Part shown: positions 24,763 through 32,368 of the stretch, in pieces
Layout: each line of letters begins with the position of its first letter
Position numbering within the stretch: position 1 is the first letter of the stretch
DNA from: Bradyrhizobium sp. U87765 SZCCT0048
GTDB lineage: Bacteria; Pseudomonadota; Alphaproteobacteria; Rhizobiales; Xanthobacteraceae
DNA: 64,000 nt
Assembly: GCF_018131225.1 (NCBI RefSeq)
Contig: NZ_JAFCMM010000004.1
Coordinates: forward strand, 124,001-188,000
Direction: 5' to 3'
Program-made: the position numbers and the translations under genes
The notes under the pieces: generated by a model
The model's database searches: none
Seen by the model: the letters and a program-made list of their open reading frames with translations, nothing else
Told to the model about the DNA's origin: nothing

Positions 24763-26037
24763 ATGAGCAAGCTCGAAAACCCGTCAGAAATCGACGTCGC
24801 CGGCCCTGCGCCGCGGCACAAGACCACCGCAGTCAAGGTCGGCGGGGTGACCGTCGGCGGCGGCGCGCCGATCGTGGTCCAGTCGATGACCAACACCGAT
24901 ACGGCAGACGTGGCGGGCACGGTGGCCCAGGTCGCGGCGCTCGCCCGCGCCGGCTCCGAGCTGGTCCGCATCACCGTCGACCGCGACGAGGCGGCGGCGG
25001 CGGTTCCCCATATCCGCGAGGCGCTGGACAAGCGCGGCATCAAGGTGCCGCTGGTTGGCGACTTCCACTACATCGGCCACAAGCTGCTCGCCGATCATCC
25101 GGCCTGCGCCGAGGCGCTCGACAAGTACCGCATCAATCCCGGCAATGTCGGCTTCAAGGACAAGCGCGATACCCAGTTCAGCGCCATCGTCGAAATGGCG
25201 ATCAAGCATGGCAAGGCCGTGCGCATCGGCGCCAACTGGGGTTCGCTCGACCAGGAGCTGCTGACGCGGCTGATGGAAGAGAACGCCGCGTCGTCGAACC
25301 CGCGCGAGGCCCGCGCCGTCACCCGCGAGGCGATGGTGCAGTCGGCGCTGCTGTCGGCGAAGCGCGCCGAGGAGATCGGCCTCGCCAAGAACCGCATCAT
25401 CCTGTCGGCCAAGGTGTCGGCGGTGCAGGACCTGATCGCGGTCTACCGCGATCTCGCCTCCCGTTCGGACTACGCCATCCATCTCGGCCTCACCGAAGCC
25501 GGCATGGGCTCGAAGGGCATCGTCGCATCCGCGGCGGCGCTCAGCGTGCTGCTGCAGTCGGGCATCGGCGACACCATCCGCGTGTCGCTGACGCCGGAGC
25601 CGGGCGGCGACCGCACGCTCGAGGTGCAGGTCGCGCAGGAGATCCTGCAGACCATGGGCTTCCGTACGTTCGTGCCGCTGGTCGCGGCCTGCCCGGGCTG
25701 CGGCCGCACCACCTCCACCGTGTTCCAGGAACTGGCGCGCGACATCCAGGACTTCATCCGCGACGAGATGCCGAACTGGAAGACGCGCTATCCCGGCGTC
25801 GAGACGCTCAACGTCGCGGTGATGGGCTGCATCGTCAACGGTCCCGGCGAATCCAAGCATGCCGACATCGGCATCTCCCTGCCGGGCACCGGCGAGACCC
25901 CGGCGGCGCCGGTGTTCGTCGACGGCAAGAAGTTCACCACCCTGCGCGGCCCGACCATCGCGGCCGACTTCAAGGTCATGGTGATGGACTATATCGAGCG
26001 CCGCTACGGCGTCACCGGCCAGACCGCGGCCGAATAG
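24763..26037 (+). CDS. ispG: 4-hydroxy-3-methylbut-2-en-1-yl diphosphate synthase
   Basis: The 4Fe-4S reductase (424 residues) that converts methylerythritol cyclodiphosphate to HMBPP, the sixth committed step of the MEP isoprenoid pathway. The TIM-barrel domain is seen in APIVVQSMTNTDTADV, LVGDFHYIGHKL and RINPGNVGFKDKRD. The cluster ligands are C310 and C313 (AACPGCGRTT) and C356 (VAVMGCIVNGPGE), with the conserved Glu of GPGE. Full length with no lesion. ATG at 24763 with GAGG upstream; a TTG three codons earlier is the alternative. ispA lies 2.8 kb away, convergent. Confidence 0.95.
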   Translation: MSKLENPSEIDVAGPAPRHKTTAVKVGGVTVGGGAPIVVQSMTNTDTADVAGTVAQVAALARAGSELVRITVDRDEAAAAVPHIREALDKRGIKVPLVGDFHYIGHKLLADHPACAEALDKYRINPGNVGFKDKRDTQFSAIVEMAIKHGKAVRIGANWGSLDQELLTRLMEENAASSNPREARAVTREAMVQSALLSAKRAEEIGLAKNRIILSAKVSAVQDLIAVYRDLASRSDYAIHLGLTEAGMGSKGIVASAAALSVLLQSGIGDTIRVSLTPEPGGDRTLEVQVAQEILQTMGFRTFVPLVAACPGCGRTTSTVFQELARDIQDFIRDEMPNWKTRYPGVETLNVAVMGCIVNGPGESKHADIGISLPGTGETPAAPVFVDGKKFTTLRGPTIAADFKVMVMDYIERRYGVTGQTAAE

Positions 26038-26103
26038 CGGCTGCGGCGTCGACGCCGTCGACACGGTGCGGACGCATGGCAGCGCTTTCCGTCTTTCTCT
26101 GTC

Positions 26104-26126
26104 ATGGCCGGGCTTGTCCCGGCCAT
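26104..26126. repeat. hairpin repeat ATGGCCGGG...CCCGGCCAT
   Basis: Perfect 9-bp arms (26104-26112, 26118-26126) around CTTGT. The GTCATGGCCGGGCTTGTCCC wording is one I associate with abundant intergenic palindromes of Bradyrhizobium-type genomes. It lies 66 bp past ispG and may help end its transcript. Confidence 0.6.
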
Positions 26127-26321
26127 CTCGCTTAGGGACGCACTGCCCTCCTTGCCGGGGTCGCCGGGAGACCTTAGTCCTAGCGATCGGTTAAAGACGG
26201 ATCGCGCTGCCCGGCGACGACGAACCTTGCGGTCGGTAGTTGCAGCCTCTAAGAGGCCGACCGAAAATGCAGCCCTCATTTCAGCTGCTGTCTGGGACAC
26301 ACTGCGCTTCCATGTTTTTCT

Positions 26322-26432
26322 GCGTCATCACCGGGCCGACGCGAAGCCTCGAGACCCGGCGATCCAGCTTTAAAGAAGCCACGTTAAGTCACGAGCAAGC
26401 TGGATTGCCGGGTCTTCGCCCGGCAATGACGC
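26322..26432. repeat. 111-bp composite palindromic repeat, copy 3
   Basis: Same layout as copies 1 and 2: GCGTCATCACCGGGCC start, CCCGGCGATCCAGC, variable centre, AAGCTGGATTGCC, and GGCAATGACGC end. The second hairpin differs (GCCGGGTCTTCGCCCGGC), so left and right halves vary independently. Confidence 0.78.
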
Positions 26433-26489
26433 GGTGGGTGTGGCCGGCGCCGAATGCACTGCCGTCGCGCCGGCCGCCCGCCGCGGCCC

Positions 26490-28097
26490 TCACAACGGCG
26501 TGTTGCGCTCGCGGTTGTTGACCACGGCTTCCTCGAGATCGAGATCGCGTTCGATGCGCCGCCGCGTCTCGTCTGTGATCTTGCCCTCGCGCAGCAGCCC
26601 GTGCAGGAACTTGCGTTCGGCGGTGATCAGCTCGCGCACGATAGGCGCGCCGAGGGTCGCGGGGGTGTACTGGGTGCCCTCGGCGGGCGGCTCGGGAATG
26701 GCGCGGGTGCGGGTGTCGTGGCGGGCCTCGAGGAAGCCGACGAGGCTCGGCGACAGCTCGCGGCTGGCGGTGATGTCCTCCAGCGACTGCCGCGCCGACT
26801 GCAGGATCTCGCGCCGCGCCGCGATCTCGGCCTCGCGCTCGTGGCGGGCCTCCATCACGCCATGCTTCGACAGGCCGAGCAGCCTGACCAGCAGCGGCAA
26901 GGTCAGGCCGATGCCAACCAGCGTCACGAAGATCACGCCGAAGCTCGCGAACAGGATCAGGTCGCGGTGGGGGAAGGCGTCGCCGTTCGGCAAGGTCAGC
27001 GGCAACGCCAGGGCGACGGCGAGCGACACCACGCCGCGGATGCCGGTAAAGCTGATGACGATGGTCGAGCGCCATGGCGGCGGCGGATCGCGCTCGCGCA
27101 GCCGCCGGCTCATCGCCCGCGTCAGATAGGTGCCGGGAAACACCCAGATGAAGCGTGCCGCGATCACGATCGCGGACGTCAGGGCGATCGCCGTCACCAC
27201 GTCGTGCAGCGGCACGACCTTGGAGTTTTCCATCAGCAGCCGCATCTGGAAGCCCATCAGCAGGAACAGGAAGCCTTCGATGAGCCAGATGACGAAATCC
27301 CAGAAGAAGATGCCCTGCAGGCGGGTGGCCGCGGAAATCAGCAGCGGTCCGTTCCAGCTGACATAGAGGCCGGCGGCGACGGTGGCGATGACGCCGGAGC
27401 CGCCGAGATGCTCCGGCACCCAGTAGGCGAGATACGGCGTCAGCAGCGACAGCGAGATCTCGACGCGCTCGTCATGGGCCCATTGCCGCAGCCGCAGGCT
27501 GAGCCAGCCGACCGCGATGCCGAAGAACACTTCGCAGGCGACGATGGCGACGAACGCGCCGGTGGCCTTGCCGAGCGAGAAGCTGCCGGTGCCGACCGCC
27601 AGCACCGCGAAGCGATAGAGGATCAGCGCGGTGGCGTCGTTGGCGAGGCCTTCGCCTTCGAGGATCACCAGGATGCGGTGCGGCAAGTGCAGGCGGCGCG
27701 CGATCGCCAGCGGCGCGACGACGTCCGGCGGCGACACGATGGCGCCGAGCACGAAGCCGAGGCTCCACGGCAGGCCGAGCACGAAGTGCGCGCCGGCGGT
27801 GACCGCGCAGGTGGTGAAGATCACGCAACCGATCGCGAGCAGGGCGATCGGCCGCAGGTTGGATTTGAACTCGCGCCAGCTCATCGACACGCCGGCGTAG
27901 TAGATCAGCGGCGGCAGCACGATCAGCAGCACCACCTTCGGCTCGAGCTCGATGTGCGGCATGCCGGGAATGAAAGCGAGCGCGATGCCGATCGCCAGGA
28001 ACGCCAGCGCCGGCGTCAGCTCGAACCGGCGCGCCATCGCGGCGGTGGCAGCCATGGCGGTGAGCAGCAGCAGGACGATCAGGAAGTTTTCGGTCAT
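26490..28097 (-). CDS. CPA1-family Na+/H+ antiporter
   Basis: A 535-residue inner-membrane cation/proton antiporter. About 12 membrane helices fill residues 1-400: PALAFLAIGIALAF, VVLLIVLPPLIYYAG (the inhibitor-binding-like loop of NhaP/NHE proteins), LGAIVSPPDVVAPLAIARRL (the conserved Asp of the ion site), VILEGEGLANDATALILYRF and ISFTGIRGVVSLAVALALP, where the Arg is conserved in CPA1. A cytoplasmic tail of about 130 charged residues follows. The upstream DUF1345 gene ends 13 bases before its start and ispA precedes that, so the three look like one transcript. Ion preference is unknown. Confidence 0.87.
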   Translation of the reverse strand: MTENFLIVLLLLTAMAATAAMARRFELTPALAFLAIGIALAFIPGMPHIELEPKVVLLIVLPPLIYYAGVSMSWREFKSNLRPIALLAIGCVIFTTCAVTAGAHFVLGLPWSLGFVLGAIVSPPDVVAPLAIARRLHLPHRILVILEGEGLANDATALILYRFAVLAVGTGSFSLGKATGAFVAIVACEVFFGIAVGWLSLRLRQWAHDERVEISLSLLTPYLAYWVPEHLGGSGVIATVAAGLYVSWNGPLLISAATRLQGIFFWDFVIWLIEGFLFLLMGFQMRLLMENSKVVPLHDVVTAIALTSAIVIAARFIWVFPGTYLTRAMSRRLRERDPPPPWRSTIVISFTGIRGVVSLAVALALPLTLPNGDAFPHRDLILFASFGVIFVTLVGIGLTLPLLVRLLGLSKHGVMEARHEREAEIAARREILQSARQSLEDITASRELSPSLVGFLEARHDTRTRAIPEPPAEGTQYTPATLGAPIVRELITAERKFLHGLLREGKITDETRRRIERDLDLEEAVVNNRERNTPL

Positions 28098-28110
28098 GGC
28101 GATGCTCCCG

Positions 28111-28791
28111 TCACAACGCGCTCGCGGCGATATTGACCGTGAGCGCCAGCAGGGCGGTGTTGAAAATGAAGGAGACGACGCCATGCGCGGTGGCGGTGCG
28201 GCGGATGATGCGGTCGGTGATGCCGACATCGGAGACCTGGGCGGTCATGCCGATCACGAACGAGAAATAGACGAAGTCCCAGTAGTCCGGTTCTTTCTCG
28301 TCGCCGGGAAAGGCGAGCCCGCCGACGCGGTCGCCACGATAGAATTCGTGGGCGTAGTGCAGGGCGAAGGTGGTGTGGATCACCGCCCAGGACAGCACGA
28401 TGGTGGCCGCTGCGAGGGCCGGCGCATAGGGCCAGCGATGGGCGGGTGCGAGCTCGGACAGGATCGCGCCGAGGGTGGCGAAGGCGGCGACCGACGTCAG
28501 CACCAGCACGGCGAAACGGCCATCGTCCTGCAGCGCCGCGCGGCGGCGGATCTGGGCGACGCCCGTCGTCATCACGGTGGTAAAGGCGAGCAGCAGATAC
28601 AGCGCGCTGGCGATGTCCCAGGCGAGCAGCAGCCGTGTCGGCGGCCGCAGCATCGCCGGCATCACCGCCAGTGCGATGATGCCGACCGCGACGGAGAGGA
28701 AGAAGCGCGGCCGCGCCAGCACGATGCGCAGCGGCCGCGGCAGGCCGAGAAGCCGCTTCAGGCGGCGGTCGTGGTCGTCCTGGGCCACCAT
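28111..28791 (-). CDS. DUF1345 integral membrane protein
   Basis: A 226-residue protein with about five transmembrane segments (for example FLSVAVGIIALAVMPAML, LAWDIASALYLLLAFTTV, LVLTSVAAFATLGAIL). The family signature is near the C terminus: GDEKEPDYWDFVYFSFVIGM followed by TAQVSDVGITD. The function of DUF1345 is not known; the YFSFVIGMTAQVSDV part resembles the pore-like region of two-helix potassium channels, which some have taken as a hint. The ATG at 28791 is preferred to the GTG at 28797 because GGGG lies 7 bases upstream of it. Gene spacing of 20 bases from ispA indicates an operon. Confidence 0.8.
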   Translation of the reverse strand: MVAQDDHDRRLKRLLGLPRPLRIVLARPRFFLSVAVGIIALAVMPAMLRPPTRLLLAWDIASALYLLLAFTTVMTTGVAQIRRRAALQDDGRFAVLVLTSVAAFATLGAILSELAPAHRWPYAPALAAATIVLSWAVIHTTFALHYAHEFYRGDRVGGLAFPGDEKEPDYWDFVYFSFVIGMTAQVSDVGITDRIIRRTATAHGVVSFIFNTALLALTVNIAASAL

Positions 28792-28811
28792 CCGCACACC
28801 CCGCCGGCGGG

Positions 28812-29735
28812 TCAGTTCTTGCGTTCGGCCACGAAGCGCGCCGCGGCGCGCAGCACGTCGGCCCGCTCGCCGAACGGCGCCAGCGCCTTGTCGGCGACGG
28901 CGAGCAGATCGCGCAGCCGTGCCTTGGCGCCGTCGAGGCCCAGCTTGGTGACGAAGGTCGCCTTGCCGAGGGCTGCATCCTGGCCGGCCGGCTTGCCGAG
29001 CGCGGCGGCGTCGCCCTCGACGTCGAGCAGGTCGTCGGCGATCTGGAAGGCCTCGCCGAACGCGCGTCCGTAATCGTCGAGCGCCTTGTACTGGGTGTCG
29101 GAGGCGCGGCCGAGGATCGCCCCGGCCTGGCAGCCGAAGCGCAGCAGGGCGCCGGTCTTCATCTGCTGCAGGCGGGCGACGTCGGGCTCGGCCTTGTCGC
29201 CGAAGCGGCCTTCGCCGGCGAGGTCGAGCATCTGGCCGCCGGCCATGCCGCCGACGCCGGCGGCGCGGGCGAGCGCGCGTGTCAGCCTCAGTCGGACCGC
29301 GGGATCGGCATGGACTTCGTCCCGTGTGCTGATGTCGAAGGCGATGGTGAGCAGGGCGTCACCGGCGAGGATCGCCGTGGCGTCGTCGTAGAGCTTGTGG
29401 GTGGTCGGGCGGCCGCGGCGCAGGTCGCTGTTGTCCATCGCCGGCAGGTCGTCGTGGACCAGCGAGTAGCAATGGATCGCCTCGAGAGCGGCGCCGGCGA
29501 GCAGCGCGCCGGCGCGCGGCACGTCGAACAGCGCCGCGCTCTCCACCACCAGGAACGGACGCAGCCGCTTGCCGCCGTTGAGGCTGCCATAGCGCATCGC
29601 CTCGATCAGGCGCTGCGGGCGGGCGATCTCGTTCTCCAGCACGTCGTCTGACAGGATCTGGCCGAGCAGGGTTTCGGTATCTTCGGCTGTTTTGTCGAGC
29701 CGCCTGGCAAAATCCTGCGGGGAAGCGAGGGTCAT
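28812..29735 (-). CDS. ispA: farnesyl diphosphate synthase
   Basis: A 307-residue trans-prenyltransferase that condenses dimethylallyl and isopentenyl diphosphate to geranyl and farnesyl diphosphate. The first Asp-rich motif is DDLPAMD (D95-D101, in HCYSLVHDDLPAMDNSDLRR) and the second is FQIADDLLDVEGD near 232-240. GGKRLRPFLVV (residues 54-64) carries the diphosphate-binding Lys and Arg. The two-residue insertion in the first motif and GMAGGQMLDLAGE are typical of bacterial IspA. Short-chain geranyl or longer-chain synthases are less likely. Start ATG at 29735. Confidence 0.92.
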   Translation of the reverse strand: MTLASPQDFARRLDKTAEDTETLLGQILSDDVLENEIARPQRLIEAMRYGSLNGGKRLRPFLVVESAALFDVPRAGALLAGAALEAIHCYSLVHDDLPAMDNSDLRRGRPTTHKLYDDATAILAGDALLTIAFDISTRDEVHADPAVRLRLTRALARAAGVGGMAGGQMLDLAGEGRFGDKAEPDVARLQQMKTGALLRFGCQAGAILGRASDTQYKALDDYGRAFGEAFQIADDLLDVEGDAAALGKPAGQDAALGKATFVTKLGLDGAKARLRDLLAVADKALAPFGERADVLRAAARFVAERKN

Positions 29736-30001
29736 TCAGAAAAACTCCAGAAAAATGCGATGCGACAATCGGTCATGGCCACCGCTCCGTCAATTCCGGA
29801 GCGCCTGCCGCGCCGCTTGCTGGAGCGCGAGGCCGATCCGGGATATGCAGGGGCAGGGCCGGGCTTGAGGGCTTTTGCGGGCCGCAACAGGCTGGCCGGA
29901 ACCGTTCGCTGGAACCCGGCTCGAAGAAGCGGGTTCCCTGAACAGGCCCTTGGGCCGCCACGATCGCGTATCGCAATGTCCGTGAGCCGGTAGCACAGCC
30001 C

Positions 30002-30679
30002 TTGCGCCTTGTCCGCAGCCTTCTCCTGATCGTGGTTATCGTTGTGGCGGTGCCCTACGTGCTGGTGCTGACCTACGGTGCAGGCCAGCCGGTTTCCACC
30101 CTGATGATGTGGCGCAATCTCACGGGGGCGCCGGTGACGCGCACCTGGGTCGATATCGAGGACATCGCGCCGGTGCTGGCGCGCACCGTGATCGCCTCGG
30201 AGGACGCCAAGTTCTGCAGCCATCACGGGATCGACTGGGGCGCCCTCCATGAGGTCATCGAAGACGCCCAGGAGGGGGAGGCCACGCGAGGCGGCTCCAC
30301 CATCACCCAGCAGGTCGCCAAGAATCTGTTCCTGTGGCCCGGCCGCAGCGTCATCCGCAAGGGCCTGGAGCTGCCGCTGGCGCTGTGGATCGACTGGGTG
30401 CTGCCCAAGCGTCGGATCATGGAAATCTATCTCAACATCGCCGAATGGGGACCGGACGGCCGGTTCGGGATCGCGGCAGGGGCGGACTATGCCTTTGGCC
30501 GGCCGCCGTCGGCGCTGTCCCCCCGGGAAGCGGCCCTGATGGCCGCCATCCTGCCCAATCCGGTGGCCCGCAGCGCCCGGAACCCGGGTCCGGGGGTGCG
30601 TCGCCTGGCCGGGCGCTATGTCGCACGGGCTCAGTCGGAGGGGCCGCAGGGTTGCCTCGTCCGCGGCCGGGCGTCATGA
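30002..30679 (+). CDS. mtgA: monofunctional peptidoglycan glycosyltransferase
   Basis: A 225-residue GT51 enzyme that polymerises lipid II glycan strands without transpeptidation. An N-terminal membrane anchor (VRSLLLIVVIVVAVPYVLVL) is followed by the catalytic domain: E67 in VIASEDAKFCSHHGIDW, the second motif GGSTITQQVAKNLFL (97-111), and KRRIMEIYLNIAEWGPD. All five GT51 motifs that can be seen are intact. The start is a TTG (30002): no in-frame ATG precedes the anchor and the frame is closed upstream, so either this TTG or a downstream GTG is used. Divergent from ispA. Confidence 0.88.
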   Translation: MRLVRSLLLIVVIVVAVPYVLVLTYGAGQPVSTLMMWRNLTGAPVTRTWVDIEDIAPVLARTVIASEDAKFCSHHGIDWGALHEVIEDAQEGEATRGGSTITQQVAKNLFLWPGRSVIRKGLELPLALWIDWVLPKRRIMEIYLNIAEWGPDGRFGIAAGADYAFGRPPSALSPREAALMAAILPNPVARSARNPGPGVRRLAGRYVARAQSEGPQGCLVRGRAS

Positions 30680-30853
30680 AGGGGCGTCTTTCAGGAAAAT
30701 CAGGCCATTCGCCCCCTAGATTTGCCGTCCCCCATCCTCTATAAGCCCGGCCTTAATCCGAATTTTGAGCTCGCGCCGGCGGCGCCGCCGAGCCGCCTCG
30801 AAAGGGGCGAGCGAGCGCCGATGGCTCGAACGATCACCTGAAGGACCTCTCGA

Positions 30854-31039
30854 ATGGCCGTTCCCCGCAGAAAAACTTCGCCCTCGCGGCGTGGCATGCG
30901 TCGCTCCGCCGACGCCATCAAGTCCCCGACCTATGTCGAGGACAAGGACTCGGGCGAGCTGCGCCGTCCGCACCACCTCGACCTGAAGACCGGCATGTAC
31001 AAGGGCCGCCAGGTCCTGAAGCCGAAGAAGGACGCCTGA
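30854..31039 (+). CDS. rpmF: 50S ribosomal protein L32
   Basis: A 61-residue basic ribosomal protein. AVPRRKTSPSRRGMRRSADA is the nearly invariant N terminus in alphaproteobacteria, and LRRPHHLDLKTGMYKGRQVL is the C-terminal part; this lineage lacks the zinc cysteines found in some L32 proteins. It stands alone after mtgA and before a membrane-protein gene. Confidence 0.97.
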   Translation: MAVPRRKTSPSRRGMRRSADAIKSPTYVEDKDSGELRRPHHLDLKTGMYKGRQVLKPKKDA

Positions 31040-31203
31040 TCGGCGGACCTGACGGCTGCGCCGCTCCCGCGGCGCGGCTCGATCGGCGGCCTCCTGTCGT
31101 CCACGATGGGCCGGGGGCAGCCGATGCAATGGCTTCGAAATCGAGATTGAAGGCGCGCGGGGCACGCCGGTCGCCGACGTCCCTGTAGAGGAAGGCCTTG
31201 CCG

Positions 31204-31848
31204 ATGCTGGTCGGTTTCCCGCTGCTGCTGATTCCGCTCGCCATCGTCAACATCATCGTCTTCCTGATGCCGGGGGTGTCGTTCACCGATCCCCTGATTA
31301 CCGTGACGTTGATGTCGCAGGCCGCCTGGAAGGTGACCTTCGGCGACATCCTGGTCGCGCTCGGCATGCTGTTGCTGCTGTTCGAAGTCATCAAGGCGGC
31401 GCGGCCCGGCGGCAAGTACTTCACCGACCACTTCCTGGCGCTGCTGGTGCTCGGCGGCGCCGTGGCCGAATTCCTGCTGCTGCCGCAGTTCGCGACCTCC
31501 GTCTTTTTCCTGCTGACCGTGCTGACGCTGGTGGATTTCCTCGCCGGCGTGTCGCTGCGCCTGCGGCGCGAGAACCGTCGCCGCGCGGTCGTGGCGGCGC
31601 CGAGCGTCGCCGCGGAGCCCGCACCTGTTGCGCCGGCCCCCGAGCCGCCAAAGGCGGCTATCGCACCTGCACCCGTACCTGCGCCAGTGCCTGCACCCGT
31701 GCCCGCGTCGGAACCCAGGCGTGATGCCGAGCTGCCGCCGCCGATGGCGACCATCGAGCCCGCACGGCCTTCGCAGGCCGCGCCCGGCGTGACGCCGTCG
31801 CCGGGCCTGCAGCCTGGCGCTCCGCCGCTCGACCAGCCGGGTCGCTGA
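31204..31848 (+). CDS. small membrane protein with Pro/Ala-rich tail
   Basis: A 214-residue protein that I cannot assign. Residues 1-120 form about four membrane helices (LVGFPLLLIPLAIVNIIVFL, FGDILVALGMLLLLFEVIKA, FLALLVLGGAVAEFLLLPQ, VFFLLTVLTLVDFLAGVSL), after which come basic LRLRRENRRR and an unstructured cytoplasmic or periplasmic tail built of Ala-Pro repeats (APVPAPVPAPVPASEP). The tail could be a spacer or a protein-binding segment. GAGGAAGG at 31188-31195 fits the ATG at 31204 better than the TTG at 31198. Confidence 0.65.
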   Translation: MLVGFPLLLIPLAIVNIIVFLMPGVSFTDPLITVTLMSQAAWKVTFGDILVALGMLLLLFEVIKAARPGGKYFTDHFLALLVLGGAVAEFLLLPQFATSVFFLLTVLTLVDFLAGVSLRLRRENRRRAVVAAPSVAAEPAPVAPAPEPPKAAIAPAPVPAPVPAPVPASEPRRDAELPPPMATIEPARPSQAAPGVTPSPGLQPGAPPLDQPGR

Positions 31849-31887
31849 CCCCTTCTCAATCCCTGTCTTCGCGATGACGCGCAGGCT

Positions 31888-32175
31888 TCAGGCGACGCGG
31901 GCTGCGCCCGTTGCGCGCGCGGCCTGCTGCGGTTGTGCGCGGCGGGCGACTGCCCGGTAGCTCGCCTGCGCATCCTCGGGGCTTGCCCGGCACAGGTTGC
32001 GGGTCTGCGGCGCATGGGCCGCCGTCGCGATCAGCTGGGCGACAAAGCCGGAGTTGGGGCGGACGCGCGGCCGTGGCGCCGTGCTCTCGGCCGGCGAGAC
32101 AAGCGGCACCAGCGCGGTCCCGCGCGTGGCCCGATCCGGGGCGATGTCTGCATCGTCTGCTTCATCGTTGAACAT
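31888..32175 (-). CDS. small hypothetical protein
   Basis: A 95-residue protein, MFNDEADDADIAPDR onward, with an acidic start and a basic, Ala-rich end. The middle RPNSGFVAQLIATAAHAPQT is a pattern I associate with short hypothetical proteins of Bradyrhizobium relatives. No domain is recognised. The frame continues upstream to 32292 but the codon pattern and the acidic beginning favour the ATG at 32175. It is convergent with the membrane-protein gene and divergent from the EAL protein. Confidence 0.5.
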   Translation of the reverse strand: MFNDEADDADIAPDRATRGTALVPLVSPAESTAPRPRVRPNSGFVAQLIATAAHAPQTRNLCRASPEDAQASYRAVARRAQPQQAARATGAARVA

Positions 32176-32368
32176 GGCGGCGCCCTGACGGTGTCTCGTT
32201 TCGGGACACGAGGTCCCTTTCCACACCGTCATCGCAAGGCGCGTGCCGGACCCTGGCCGGCACGTGGCTACCGGTCCGGCAGGGTCCGACAATTCTTAAG
32301 TTCTTTAGGAACTCGGCATAGTCTGGTGGTTAAGAGACATTATCCTGAGCGGGGCGAATCATCCGCCC

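Larger units (their letters stand above)
26038..26489. other. repeat-filled gap between convergent ispG and antiporter gene
   Basis: 452 bp with no convincing gene. It contains a 23-bp hairpin (26104-26126) and a third copy of the 105-111-bp composite repeat (26322-26432). Several short open frames run through the repeats on both strands and are not credible. Confidence 0.6.

Noticed and set aside
26104..26521. Short plus-strand frames past ispG
   Set aside because: They run through palindromic repeats and resemble frames over other copies of the same repeats.
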